This document shows, one piece after another, positions 50,679 through 58,814 of a DNA stretch of 64,000 nt. The DNA lies in NCBI RefSeq assembly GCF_026626305.1, contig NZ_JAPNUE010000001.1, positions 1,054,001-1,118,000 of the forward strand, in the 5' to 3' direction. The position numbers were made by a program, and so were the translations under genes. The notes beneath the pieces were generated by a model that was given only the letters and a program-made list of their open reading frames with translations, was not told the origin of the DNA and searched no databases. Numbering within the stretch: position 1 is the first letter of the stretch; the number at the start of each line of letters is the position of its first letter. This DNA comes from Frigidibacter sp. RF13. GTDB taxonomy: Bacteria; Pseudomonadota; Alphaproteobacteria; Rhodobacterales; Rhodobacteraceae.

Positions 50679-52409
50679 TTGAAACTCGTTTCATTTTCTG
50701 TTGAAAACTATAGAAGCATTACAGCCGCACGGAAGATCCCTCTCTCGGACTATTCGCTTCTAATTGGCGCCAATAATGAGGGAAAATCAAACATTCTTCA
50801 CGCCCTGACGCTCGCGATGAACACACTCGTGGATTGGCATCAAAGTATTAGGAGAACCATAGACGGGCGAGTCATAAAAGTCATGACCGGGCCGGTGTCA
50901 GGGCGATACTCTCGATCTGGTTATAATTGGGAGACAGACTTTCCAATTAGCAAACAGGATCGCGCGAATGCGACAAGCACGACCAATATTACGCTCGAGT
51001 TTGAGCTTGACGAAGCCGAAACACTGTCATTTAAGGAAGAAGTAAAGAGCAATCTTAACGGTACACTTCCATTGATGATTTCATTTGGCCCAGATCAATT
51101 GAATGTCTCCATTAAAAAGCCAGGTAGAGGGCAGGCCAGTTTAACAAAGAAAGGCGCACGCATCGCAGACTTTATTTCGCAGCGAGTCAACTTCGAATAC
51201 ATACCCGCAATCAGAACAGCGGAGGCCGCGAGTAAAGTCATATCGCAACTCGTCGAAAGAGAACTTTTTAGACTGGAATCCGATCCACAGTTTCAAACTG
51301 CCGTATCAAGGATAGATGAGCTGCAGAAACCTATTTTTGACGACCTGGCCAGCACGATCCAATCGACAATCACGAATTTTCTCCCGAGTGTAAAGTCGGT
51401 TGAGCTGAAGGGTCGGCAAGAGGCTAGGTATCGCTCGCTTCGGCGCGACGTCGAGATAGTAATCGATGACGGCAACCTGACGCGGCTAGAACGCAAGGGA
51501 GATGGAGTGCAAAGCCTTGTCGCACTTGCCCTTATGCGACACGCATCTGCTCAAAGCGCGAGGAAGCGGCGAACGATTATCGCAATAGAAGAGCCCGAGT
51601 CGCATTTGCATCCGAGGGCAGTTCATGAGCTCAGGGTGGTGATTGAGGCGCTTGCACAAGAGAACCAAGTCGTTCTGACAAGCCATTCACCTCTGTTCGT
51701 TGACCCAAACAATTTGAGAAACACAGTGATTGTAAAGGGTAGCAAGGCCGCGCCTGCTGCTCATGTCTCTGAGGTCCGTGAGGCGCTAGGTGTCCGGTTC
51801 TCGGATAACTTACAGAATGCTAGGCTGGTTCTGTTAGTTGAGGGAACCAATGACGTCACCGCATTGCGGCCAATTTTAAGCGCTCGCAACGAAATGCTTG
51901 AATCAGCGCTTAGAAATGGAACAATTACTTTCGACCATCTAGGCACCGCAAGCGCCTTGCGGCAGAAAGCGTCTTTTTACCAAGCCGGGGCCTGCGGGAT
52001 CCAGTGTTTCTTGGATGGCGACAAGGCTGGACGCGCTGCTGTTGACAAAGCCATTGGTGATAGAGTAATTAACCTGAGGGATGCAAATTTATGCACAGTC
52101 CCTCACCTTCAGGAATCCGAATTGGAGGACTTATACGATCGGACGCTGTATGGTCAGACGTTTCTGGATGAGTTTGGTGTTGACCCACGACGTCGGCCTG
52201 CTGGAAAGGCAAAAGAGAAGTGGTCTGACGCAATAGGGCGCCTTTTCAGAGACGCTGGGAAGCCTTGGAATGATGACATTAAAGCTGAGGTAAAAGGGTG
52301 GCTGGCCAAATTTGCTGCTGCCAACGCAAGTCAAATAGTCAAGAGCGAATTAGAAGGACCTCTGAACAGCTTCATCGAAACAGTGGTCGCAAAACTACCG
52401 AAAACGTGA
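50679..52409 (+). CDS. OLD-family ATP-dependent nuclease (AAA ATPase plus TOPRIM), lower G+C
   Basis: A 576-residue protein with ABC/SMC-like ATPase and C-terminal TOPRIM domain, the OLD architecture. Walker A GANNEGKSN is at 30-38, signature RKGDGVQSL at 272-280, Walker B IAIEEPE at 301-307, H-loop TSHS at 334-337; TOPRIM acidic residues are Glu388 (LVEGTND) and the DGDKAG at 446-451. OLD proteins such as GajA of Gabija are nucleases, several in anti-phage defence. No UvrD-like partner follows. Start: TTG at 50679 behind GGAGGG; a TTG at 50610 would add 23 residues. Composition clearly differs from flanks. Confidence 0.88.
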   Translation: MKLVSFSVENYRSITAARKIPLSDYSLLIGANNEGKSNILHALTLAMNTLVDWHQSIRRTIDGRVIKVMTGPVSGRYSRSGYNWETDFPISKQDRANATSTTNITLEFELDEAETLSFKEEVKSNLNGTLPLMISFGPDQLNVSIKKPGRGQASLTKKGARIADFISQRVNFEYIPAIRTAEAASKVISQLVERELFRLESDPQFQTAVSRIDELQKPIFDDLASTIQSTITNFLPSVKSVELKGRQEARYRSLRRDVEIVIDDGNLTRLERKGDGVQSLVALALMRHASAQSARKRRTIIAIEEPESHLHPRAVHELRVVIEALAQENQVVLTSHSPLFVDPNNLRNTVIVKGSKAAPAAHVSEVREALGVRFSDNLQNARLVLLVEGTNDVTALRPILSARNEMLESALRNGTITFDHLGTASALRQKASFYQAGACGIQCFLDGDKAGRAAVDKAIGDRVINLRDANLCTVPHLQESELEDLYDRTLYGQTFLDEFGVDPRRRPAGKAKEKWSDAIGRLFRDAGKPWNDDIKAEVKGWLAKFAAANASQIVKSELEGPLNSFIETVVAKLPKT

Positions 52410-52451
52410 TGCGCTCTGCTGCTTGTTCGCTCGGCTCCTTACTCCTTCCAC

Positions 52452-52667
52452 CGCGCAGGGCCATAGCCCTGCGCGCCGCGTCCGGCAACCGCTTCCCCGG
52501 CCGTGCGCCTGACGCACGGTCGGCCCCCGCCCCCCGGGCGGCGGGGGCTTCACCCCCAACGGGGCGGGCGCCGTACGTGCCCGAATCGTCGGAGCGGCTG
52601 AGGGCCCCTTGGCGCTTCGTTGCCTCAGCGCCAATCGGACCGGGAAACGTGCCACTGGCACGTTTCC
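52452..52667. repeat. Cluster of five hairpins
   Basis: Perfect stems: CGCGCAGGGC/GCCCTGCGCG (52452-52475), CCGTGCG/CGCACGG (52501-52519), GCCCCCGCC/GGCGGGGGC (52523-52548), TTGGCGCT/AGCGCCAA (52609-52634) and GGAAACGTGCC/GGCACGTTTCC (52643-52667). They fill most of the 304-base gap between the OLD-type gene and the BrnA-like gene, which converge. G+C returns to genome level here. No coding sequence is convincing. Confidence 0.7.
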
Positions 52668-52713
52668 TGCCGCTCCTCCGGGCGCCAGCCCGTAGGTCGG
52701 GCTTCAGCCGGCT

Positions 52714-53169
52714 CTATCCCCCCTCGCGCTCCTCCCGTTCCTCCTCCATCAGCCGCGCCATTTCCTGCAGAAGGGCGATCCGCTCCCGCCGCTCCGCCGC
52801 CTGTACGGGCGGGTAGGCCACCGCCTCTGCCCCGCCCAGCACCTCGGCGAGCCGCGCATGCATGAAGGTGCGCAGCACGTCCGCCATCCGCACCGTATGG
52901 CCCGGCCCCATGGCGCGGAAGAATTTCACCACCTCGCCCTCGACCCACAAGGACAGGCGGACCTTGGTCGAGGGGACGCGCTGGCGGGCGATCTCGTGCC
53001 AGGCCTCGGGCAGCTGGCCTGACGCCGCCATGTCCCAGTGCAGGTGGAAGTCGAGTTCCTTCAGCGCTTCCGCCAGGTGATGGTAATGCGCCCGCGCCCG
53101 CCGCGAGCGGCCTGCGATCCGTGCCATGATTGCCCCGTGGTGATCCGTCTTTCGGCTGACGTGGGCCAT
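52714..53169 (-). CDS. BrnA-antitoxin-like protein
   Basis: A 151-residue protein whose central part, VRLSLWVEGEVVKFFRAMGPGHTVRMADVLRTFMHARL, resembles the ribbon-helix-helix DNA-binding region of BrnA antitoxins. The N-terminal 50 residues are basic and His-rich, the tail is Glu/Arg-rich and helical. No BrnT-like toxin frame is adjacent, so it is solitary and more likely a chromosomal regulator than half of a toxin-antitoxin pair. The start could be ATG 53169 or ATG 53127 (MARIAGRSRRARAHY). Confidence 0.65.
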   Translation of the reverse strand: MAHVSRKTDHHGAIMARIAGRSRRARAHYHHLAEALKELDFHLHWDMAASGQLPEAWHEIARQRVPSTKVRLSLWVEGEVVKFFRAMGPGHTVRMADVLRTFMHARLAEVLGGAEAVAYPPVQAAERRERIALLQEMARLMEEEREEREGG

Positions 53170-53398
53170 CCTGCCCGGCCGCCGGTTCGCGCCGGATTAA
53201 CGCGCCGCGCGGGTGTGCTGGCCTGCCATACGTCCAGGCCCACGTCTGGCGGCACCTCAGGGCGGGGGCGGTAAACCGGCGATTGAAACTGTGCGTCGGA
53301 GGGTCGGGGATCGCTGATTTCTGCGCACAGGCGCACAATTCTCGGCTATGCTTTCGCCTACCGGGGCATAAGACCCCGCAACGGAAGGGAGACGCAAC

Positions 53399-53776
53399 AT
53401 GTCCATATCTCGCGGTTTCCTTGTGATTGCGCCACTGTATCTGGCAATCGGCATCGGCTTCGGCATGCATATGGGCGCCTCGGGCGACCATACGATGGCC
53501 CCCGTGCACGCACATATCAACCTTCTGGGCTTCACCCTGATGATGATTTTCGGGATGGCCTACCACCTCTTCCCCGCCGCCGGCGAGTCATCCCTCGCCC
53601 GCATCCATTTCTGGCTGCATCAGGCCGGAGCCTTGGTGCTGCTCATCATGATTTTCTTGTTGTTTTCCGGCAAGTTGACCGAAGAGGCCATGTTCCCCCT
53701 CGCGCCACTCGCCGAGCTTGCGGTTCTGATCGGCGTCCTGATCTTCGCGCTGAACATGTTCCGCCACGCCCGCTGA
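53399..53776 (+). CDS. Small membrane protein with His motif (haem-copper-oxidase-subunit-I-like fragment)
   Basis: A 125-residue membrane protein with four hydrophobic segments (about 5-25, 38-60, 68-88 and 100-120). The stretch APVHAHINLLGFTLMMIFGMAYHLFP recalls helix motifs of haem-copper oxidase subunit I/NnrS-like proteins, with two or three conserved His. Small proteins like this are common in proteobacteria and not characterised; haem binding is a possibility. ATG at 53399 follows GGAAGGGAG. Converges with dgkA. Confidence 0.75.
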   Translation: MSISRGFLVIAPLYLAIGIGFGMHMGASGDHTMAPVHAHINLLGFTLMMIFGMAYHLFPAAGESSLARIHFWLHQAGALVLLIMIFLLFSGKLTEEAMFPLAPLAELAVLIGVLIFALNMFRHAR

Positions 53777-53784
53777 TCCCGGTC

Positions 53785-53815
53785 CGGGCGGAGACCCTAT
53801 CCCGTCCTCCGCCCG
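53785..53815. terminator. Hairpin between convergent genes
   Basis: CGGGCGGAG (53785-53793) and CTCCGCCCG (53807-53815) form a 9-bp stem with a 13-base loop in the 42-base gap between the small membrane protein and dgkA. No T-run. Confidence 0.45.
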
Positions 53816-53818
53816 CCC

Positions 53819-54181
53819 CTATCCGACAAGAATGACCAACCAGGCCACGCCCCCCGCCATCGCCGTCAGTGCGACCCCCGCCGATCCGCAGTCCTTGGCC
53901 TTCTTGGCGAACGGGTGACGTTCGGGCGAGATATGGTCGACGATCTCCTCGACCGCGGTGTTGAAAAGTTCGGCCGCAAGGATAAGTAGACCAAATCCAA
54001 GGAGAATTGCCCGTTCCGCCGTGGTCAGATCAAGCGTGAAGGCCAATGTGGCGGAGAGGATGTTGACGATGGTCCACTGGCGCAGCGACATCTCGCTCGC
54101 CCAGGCGGCGGTCCAGCCCTGCAGGGACCAGATGCAGGTATTCAGAAAGCGCCGGACCTGGCCCTTGATGAAGATGAACAA
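53819..54181 (-). CDS. dgkA: Diacylglycerol kinase
   Basis: A 120-residue trimeric inner-membrane kinase that phosphorylates diacylglycerol to phosphatidic acid. Matches: WTAAWASEMSLRQWT, LLILAAELFNTAVEEIVDHISPERHPFAKKAKDCGSAGVAL, holding the catalytic Glu and the NTAxE segment. Three membrane helices. Start: TTG at 54181 with GGGAGGG just upstream, giving nearly the E. coli length (122); the longer ATG frame from 54286 has no family similarity. In this organism it may recycle diacylglycerol from OPG substitution or lipid turnover. Confidence 0.93.
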   Translation of the reverse strand: MFIFIKGQVRRFLNTCIWSLQGWTAAWASEMSLRQWTIVNILSATLAFTLDLTTAERAILLGFGLLILAAELFNTAVEEIVDHISPERHPFAKKAKDCGSAGVALTAMAGGVAWLVILVG

Positions 54182-54224
54182 TGATCCCTCCCCTTTTCCG
54201 CCGACAGTAGCGACGGACGATGTT

Positions 54225-54578
54225 TCAGGGAAGGGAGGAGAGATAAAGCCGCACCGCTTCAGCGACGTTACGAAACCGGTCGCCACCCAGATGCTTGCCG
54301 CCGTACCAGCGGGTCACGACGATCAGATGGTCCGCAAGCCCCGAGGCCTGCAGATGCTGCAAGATCACATTGCCCGCGCCCGCCTCGCCGTCGTCTCCCT
54401 TCAAGGGGCCGCCATCGGCAAGAAACGCCGCCCAGGAATTGTGGGTGGCGCGGGCGAAGCGCTTTTCGCGCTTCAATTCGACAAGAAAGGCCTGGATTTC
54501 CGCCCGTGACCGGGCGAGGCCGCCGGAGACGGCATATTTCGAGCCGCGATCATTGATGCCGGTATCGAGGATGAGCAT
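54225..54578 (-). CDS. YigZ/IMPACT N-terminal domain protein
   Basis: A 117-residue protein comprising only the UPF0029 (YigZ/IMPACT) N-terminal domain. The diagnostic parts are ARATHNSWAAFLADGG, DGEAGAGNVILQHLQASGL and VVTRWYGGKHLGGDRF. E. coli YigZ is about 200 residues, so the C-terminal domain is missing, as in relatives in this family. Function unclear; translation-related roles have been suggested for IMPACT. 43 bases upstream of dgkA in the same direction. Confidence 0.88.
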   Translation of the reverse strand: MLILDTGINDRGSKYAVSGGLARSRAEIQAFLVELKREKRFARATHNSWAAFLADGGPLKGDDGEAGAGNVILQHLQASGLADHLIVVTRWYGGKHLGGDRFRNVAEAVRLYLSSLP

Positions 54579-54621
54579 GCCCTCTCCTCGCCCGGGCGGC
54601 GGCCGGGGTCAAGCCGGACGC

Positions 54622-54906
54622 TCAGACCAGATCGCGCAGGCCCTCTAGCACGGCGGCATTGGCGCACCAGGGCGGCGCCGCTTCGGCCCGGTCATGGTCC
54701 TCGACATGGTCGCGGCAGTCCCCTGCCGATCCGGTGCAGGCGCGGCAACGATCGACCATCGCCGCGAAATCGCTGCGCGAGAGAAATCCCTGATGCATGG
54801 CTTCCGACAGGTTCACCCCATGGCGCCGCGCCATTTCCCGGGTGAGGTAGAGATGCACGTCCATATCTGTCGAGAGGCGCGGGCGGGTCGCGGCTTGGGT
54901 CGGCAT
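54622..54906 (-). CDS. DUF6455 family protein (Cys-rich)
   Basis: A 94-residue protein with five Cys in the pattern MVDRCRACTGSAGDCRDHV and PPWCANAAVL, typical of DUF6455 in Rhodobacteraceae. The Cys arrangement suggests metal or iron-sulfur binding. The N-terminal half has YLTREMARRHGVNLSEAM, a short helical pair. ATG 54906 has AAAGGA upstream; two further ATGs upstream are less well placed. Function unknown. Confidence 0.8.
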   Translation of the reverse strand: MPTQAATRPRLSTDMDVHLYLTREMARRHGVNLSEAMHQGFLSRSDFAAMVDRCRACTGSAGDCRDHVEDHDRAEAAPPWCANAAVLEGLRDLV

Positions 54907-55061
54907 GATCTGGCGGTCCTTTTGCTGACGGCCCGGCGCGGCCATAGGCGGACCTTCGCGCCGCGCGGGGACGAAGACATTGAGCCAGATCAAGGAGCGC
55001 CGCCCCTCGAACTGCCCCGTACCACTGGCGCTCGGCCGGGCGCAGCGCTAGACTCAGGCCC

Positions 55062-55301
55062 ATGTTTACGATCGAGCATGATTTCGACGCCACCGTCATT
55101 ACCCTTGTCGACGAAGGGTCGAGCCACCTTGAAGAAGATGTGGTGATCCAGGGATTTGAGGAATGCGTGACCGTCGAACAGTATGACCAGCGCGAGGACA
55201 AGGTGGTGAAGATCGTCCTTTCCATGCATCAGGTGCAGGAACTCGCTGCGGCGCTGAACCTGCCCGAAGGCGTCTACCGGCTGAAGGAGCGCAAGGGCTA
55301 G
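55062..55301 (+). CDS. Small hypothetical protein (79 residues)
   Basis: A short acidic protein, MFTIEHDFDATVITLVDEGSS at the start and LSMHQVQELAAALNLPEGVYRL near the end, with alternating strands and a final helix. It has a high-G+C codon pattern like real genes of this chromosome. No signal peptide or recognised family. Its stop overlaps the stop of the convergent DUF167 gene by 4 bases. Function unknown. Confidence 0.7.
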   Translation: MFTIEHDFDATVITLVDEGSSHLEEDVVIQGFEECVTVEQYDQREDKVVKIVLSMHQVQELAAALNLPEGVYRLKERKG

Positions 55302-55552
55302 GGCTCCACCCGGAAGGTCTTGTCGCGCGAGGTTTCGCCGCGCAGCAGGGTCAAGCGGGATTTCGCGATGCCCATTGCCTTGGCGAGAGCCGCCTGTACC
55401 GCGCGATTGGCCTTGCCGTCTTCGGGCACGACGGTCACATAGACGCGGATCTGACCGTCTTCGACCGTGATCCGGTCGCGCGCGGCTTTCGGCGTGACCC
55501 GCACGGTAAATTCGGTCCCGGGCCGGGCAAGATGGCTGAGGTCGGTCATCAT
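55298..55552 (-). CDS. DUF167 (YggU-like) family protein
   Basis: An 84-residue protein of the DUF167/YggU family. The core FTVRVTPKAARDRI and VTVVPEDGKANRAVQAALAKAMGIAKSRLTLLRGETSRDKTFRV matches the family pattern strongly. The structure of E. coli YggU is known but the role is not. ATG 55552 or the next codon ATG 55549 may be used. Confidence 0.92.
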   Translation of the reverse strand: MMTDLSHLARPGTEFTVRVTPKAARDRITVEDGQIRVYVTVVPEDGKANRAVQAALAKAMGIAKSRLTLLRGETSRDKTFRVEP

Positions 55553-55608
55553 TCCTCTCTGGTAGCGGTTCTAGCGTGGGGCTAGGGTCGCGGCAAAGGG
55601 AGAGGCGG

Positions 55609-56706
55609 ATGAAAAGCGCTTTTTTCACCGATGAGCGGTGCTTTTGGCATCATGGCGGCAATTACGTGCTGACGGCGCCTGCGGGCGGCTATGTGCAGCC
55701 GGGCGGCGGCCTGCCGGAAAATCCCGAAACCAAGCGGCGGTTGAAGAACCTGCTGGAAGTCACGGGCCTGATGGCAGAAATGAAGGTTCGGGGCGCCGAA
55801 GTCGCAAGCCGCGGGGATCTGTTGCGCGTCCATCCGGCCGCCTACCTCGATGCGTTCAAGGCGGCTTCCGACGCGGGCGGAGGCGAGCTTGGCTTGCGCA
55901 CGCCGTTCGGGCGCGGCGGGTATGAAATCGCTACGCTGTCGGCGGGGCTTGCGACAGCAGCGCTTCTGTCGGTGCTGAGGGGCGAGCATCCCAATGCCTA
56001 TGCGCTGACCCGCCCGCCGGGCCATCACGCCACCGCCGACTGGCCGAACGGCTTTTGCCTCATCAACAATATCGCCGTGGCGGTCCGCGCCGCGCAGGCG
56101 GCGGGTCTGGCCCGCCGGATCGCGGTGGTCGATTGGGACGTCCATCACGGCAATGGCACCGAGGCGATCTTCTGGCGCGACCCCGAAGTGCTGACCATCT
56201 CGCTGCATCAGGAGCGGAACTATCCTTTAGATACCGGCGGTGTCGAGGCGCGCGGCGAAGGCAAGGGCCATGGGTTCAACCTCAATATCCCGCTGCCGCC
56301 AGGGACCGGGCATGAGAGCTATCTCGAGGCGATGGAGCGGATCGTGCTTCCCGCGCTGCACCGCTTCGGCCCGGACGCGATCGTGGTCGCCTGCGGCTAC
56401 GACGCCTCGGCCTTCGATCCCTTGGGGCGGATGGTGGCGACGACCAAGACTTTCCGGGCGATGACCGGGCAGGTGAAGGCGGCGGCGGATGATCTGTGCG
56501 GCGGGCGCCTCGTTCTGGTGCATGAGGGCGGCTATTCGGAAATGCACGTGCCCTTCTGCGGCCATGCGGCGATCGAGGCGCTGACCGGATCGGCGATCCG
56601 CGCGCCCGACCCGCTGGCGGCGGCGCTGGAGGCGCGTCAGCCGGGGCCGGAGTGGCGGGCGCATGTCTCGGCCCATATCGCACGGCTAGCGGACTATTTT
56701 CTTTAG
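55609..56706 (+). CDS. Histone deacetylase family protein (acetylpolyamine amidohydrolase-like)
   Basis: A 365-residue zinc deacetylase of the class II HDAC/AcuC/APAH superfamily. RPPGHHA (residues 135-141) has the catalytic His pair; VVDWDVHHGNGT gives zinc ligands Asp177 and His179; ACGYDAS and HEGGYSE complete the site. Bacterial members act on acetylated polyamines or acetoin-pathway proteins; the substrate is not known here. ATG at 55609 follows AAAGGGAGAGG. Confidence 0.92.
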   Translation: MKSAFFTDERCFWHHGGNYVLTAPAGGYVQPGGGLPENPETKRRLKNLLEVTGLMAEMKVRGAEVASRGDLLRVHPAAYLDAFKAASDAGGGELGLRTPFGRGGYEIATLSAGLATAALLSVLRGEHPNAYALTRPPGHHATADWPNGFCLINNIAVAVRAAQAAGLARRIAVVDWDVHHGNGTEAIFWRDPEVLTISLHQERNYPLDTGGVEARGEGKGHGFNLNIPLPPGTGHESYLEAMERIVLPALHRFGPDAIVVACGYDASAFDPLGRMVATTKTFRAMTGQVKAAADDLCGGRLVLVHEGGYSEMHVPFCGHAAIEALTGSAIRAPDPLAAALEARQPGPEWRAHVSAHIARLADYFL

Positions 56707-56731
56707 GCGCCTCGGCAGATACCGCGCGCCC

Positions 56732-56802
56732 TCCGATTTCTTGCGAAGAAATCGGACCGGACCCTTTGAAAGGGTCCGCGCGGATTTCGTGACGAAATCC
56801 GC
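56732..56802. repeat. Three tandem hairpins (TTTGAA-loop family)
   Basis: Hairpin 1: TCCGATTTCTT/AAGAAATCGGA (56732-56756, loop GCG). Hairpin 2: CGGACCC/GGGTCCG with TTTGAAA at the tip (56758-56778). Hairpin 3: GCGGATTTCGT/ACGAAATCCGC (56780-56802). Same design as 13723-13792 with changed arm sequences. It lies between two genes pointing the same way, after the HDAC-like gene. Confidence 0.65.
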
Positions 56803-56858
56803 CCCCCTTGATTGTCGGGGCGCGATGGCCGACATCAGCGGGGACCAGGGAGTTGCCG

Positions 56859-57437
56859 ATGCCCAACCCGAACCCCGCCGTAATGGATTTCCTTCTGACC
56901 CGCCGTTCGCGCCCGGCGCGGACGCTCTCGCTGCCGGTGCCGGGGCGCGACCAGCTTCTTCGCATCCTGACGGCAGCGGCGCGGGTGCCCGATCACGGCA
57001 AACTGGAACCGTGGCGGTTCGTGGTGCTTGAAAAGCCTGCACTTGACCGTCTGGCACGGCTTGCCGCCACTCGCGGGGCCGAAACTGGCCGGGATGCAGA
57101 ACAGACCGCGAAAGGCGTCGCCCAGTTCACTGATTCAAATCTGACAATTGCGGTGGTCAAACGTCCCTGCTCGACTGAGAAAATTCCAGAAATCGAACAG
57201 GTGCTGTCAACCGGCGCGGTTTGCGTCACGCTTCTGAACGCGGCGGCAGCGGAAGGATTCGGCGCCAACTGGCTGACCGGCTGGGTCGCCTCTGATGAGG
57301 TGATCTGCCGCGAGGGCTTTGGCCTTCTGCCCGGCGAATGGGTGGCGGGTCTCATCCATATCGGCACCGAAACGTCGGTGCCGCCCGACCGGCCGCGCCC
57401 CGATCTTGAGATGATCGTCACCTGGCTGCCCGCATGA
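56859..57437 (+). CDS. Nitroreductase family protein (YdjA-like)
   Basis: A 192-residue FMN-dependent nitroreductase. FMN-contact residues are in LLTRRSRPARTL near the N-terminus and ARVPDHGKLEPWRFVVL; GFGANWLTGW and FGLLPGEWVAGLIHIG follow. The short form resembles YdjA of E. coli. Natural substrate unknown. ATG at 56859 with AGGGAG seven bases upstream. Its stop overlaps the next gene (ATGA). Confidence 0.9.
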   Translation: MPNPNPAVMDFLLTRRSRPARTLSLPVPGRDQLLRILTAAARVPDHGKLEPWRFVVLEKPALDRLARLAATRGAETGRDAEQTAKGVAQFTDSNLTIAVVKRPCSTEKIPEIEQVLSTGAVCVTLLNAAAAEGFGANWLTGWVASDEVICREGFGLLPGEWVAGLIHIGTETSVPPDRPRPDLEMIVTWLPA

Positions 57438-58123
57438 TCCTGTCGTCCTTCCTTGCCGCCATCGGCCAATTGGGCGACAGGCGCTTCCTGAAGGTCTTCG
57501 CGCTTGGCGTCGGCCTCGCGCTTGCGCTGCTATTTGCGATCTATGCTTTGTTCCTGCAACTGATCGGCTGGTTCACACCCGACGCGTTGACGCTTCCGTT
57601 CATCGGCGAGGTGCGCTGGGTCAAGGACCTGCTCGGCTGGGGCTCGCTACTTCTTATGATCGGGCTGTCGGTCTTCTTGATGGTGCCGGTCGCGGCACTG
57701 TTTTCCGGCCTCTTCCTCGAAGATGTCGCCGATGCGGTCGAGGACCGGCACTATCCGCGCCTCGCCCCGGCACAGGGGCAGAGCTTCTATGAGGGTCTTC
57801 TGCGGTCGGTCAATTTCTTTGGCGTGCTGATCGTCGTGAACATTCTGGCGCTGGTGCTTTACCTCTTCGTCGGCCCTCTCGCGCCTTTGATGTTCTGGGC
57901 GGTGAACGGCTATCTGCTCGGGCGGGAATATTTCGAAACCGTCGCGGCGCGGCGGCTGGGCCCGACCGAGGCGAAGGCGCTCAGAAAGGCCAACGGCGGC
58001 ACGGTCTGGCTTGCGGGCGCGCTGATGGCCGCGCCGCTTTCATTCCCCTTCGTCAATCTGGTGATTCCGGTCCTGGGCGTCGCGACCTTTACCCATATCT
58101 TCCACCGGCTCACCGGGCGCTGA
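57434..58123 (+). CDS. EI24 domain membrane protein (CysZ-like)
   Basis: A 229-residue membrane protein with about five hydrophobic segments. The family pattern is recognised in SFYEGLLRSVNFFGVLIVVNI and FWAVNGYLLGREYFETVAARRLGPTEAKALR. The EI24 family includes CysZ sulfate channels, but this clade is not characterised. Translation is coupled to the nitroreductase gene through ATGA overlap. Converges with DUF1467. Confidence 0.88.
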   Translation: MILSSFLAAIGQLGDRRFLKVFALGVGLALALLFAIYALFLQLIGWFTPDALTLPFIGEVRWVKDLLGWGSLLLMIGLSVFLMVPVAALFSGLFLEDVADAVEDRHYPRLAPAQGQSFYEGLLRSVNFFGVLIVVNILALVLYLFVGPLAPLMFWAVNGYLLGREYFETVAARRLGPTEAKALRKANGGTVWLAGALMAAPLSFPFVNLVIPVLGVATFTHIFHRLTGR

Positions 58124-58128
58124 GGCGC

Positions 58129-58410
58129 TCAGTTCACCGGGCGGGGGCCAAGCCTGCCGAAGAAGTCGAGATCGTAGATATCGAAGAGGCCCGAGAAGAT
58201 CACAGCCGCGATCGCGGCCCAGATCACGATGGTGATGATCGTGGTAATCTTCGCCTTCCACAGGATCCGCGCGTCCGAGGGCGCCGAGGCTGGCGTGCCC
58301 GGCACCACCTCGCCTGCGTCGGCCTGACTGCCCGGCGTCGCTTGCAGGACGACGAAGAAGACCAGAAACCAGATGACCGCGAAAAGGACGATGCCGCCGG
58401 TGAGGTTCAT
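58129..58410 (-). CDS. DUF1467 family membrane protein
   Basis: A 93-residue protein with two membrane segments: NLTGGIVLFAVIWFLVFFVVLQ at the N-terminus and IITIVIWAAIAAVIFSGLFDIYD towards the C-terminus. This is the DUF1467 pattern found across alphaproteobacteria, typically next to methylmalonyl-CoA epimerase as here. Its ATG overlaps the mce stop by one base. Function unknown. Confidence 0.92.
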   Translation of the reverse strand: MNLTGGIVLFAVIWFLVFFVVLQATPGSQADAGEVVPGTPASAPSDARILWKAKITTIITIVIWAAIAAVIFSGLFDIYDLDFFGRLGPRPVN

Positions 58411-58814
58411 CAGACCTGCTCCAGTTCGATCAGGCAGCCGTTGAAATCCTTCGGATGCAGGAAGAGGACCGGCTTGCCATGGGCGCCGATCTTCGGCTCG
58501 CCCGTGCCCAGAACCCGCGCGCCTTCGGCCTTCAGCCGGTCGCGGGCGGCGATGATATCCTCGACCTCATAGCAGAGGTGATGGATGCCGCCCGAGGGGT
58601 TCTTGTCGAGGAACCCTCGGATCGGGGAGTTTTCGCCCAGGGGATAGAGGAGTTCGATCTTGGTGTTCGGCAGGTCGATGAAAACCACCGTCACGCCATG
58701 ATCGGGTTCGTCCTGCGGCGCGCGGACGGCGGCGCCGAGCGTGGTGCGGTACTGCGCGGCGGCGGCCTCGAGGTCCGGCACGGCGATGGCGACATGGTTC
58801 AGGCGGCCGATCAT
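58410..58814 (-). CDS. mce: Methylmalonyl-CoA epimerase
   Basis: A 134-residue vicinal-oxygen-chelate enzyme that interconverts the two epimers of methylmalonyl-CoA between propionyl-CoA carboxylase and mutase. Metal ligands: His in IGRLNHVAIAV, His in GIHHLCYEVEDI and Glu in CLIELEQV. The LLYPLGENSPI stretch is also typical. ATG at 58814; a longer frame upstream has no family match. Relevant to propionate and ethylmalonyl-CoA metabolism of this family. Confidence 0.95.
   Translation of the reverse strand: MIGRLNHVAIAVPDLEAAAAQYRTTLGAAVRAPQDEPDHGVTVVFIDLPNTKIELLYPLGENSPIRGFLDKNPSGGIHHLCYEVEDIIAARDRLKAEGARVLGTGEPKIGAHGKPVLFLHPKDFNGCLIELEQV

Noticed and set aside
50679-53169. Complete Gabija or toxin-antitoxin system
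   Set aside because: No UvrD-like helicase follows the OLD-type gene, and no BrnT-like toxin accompanies the BrnA-like gene.
46837-53169. Prophage or integrative element
   Set aside because: The two low-G+C genes are separate; no integrase, transposase, attachment repeats or tRNA target was seen.
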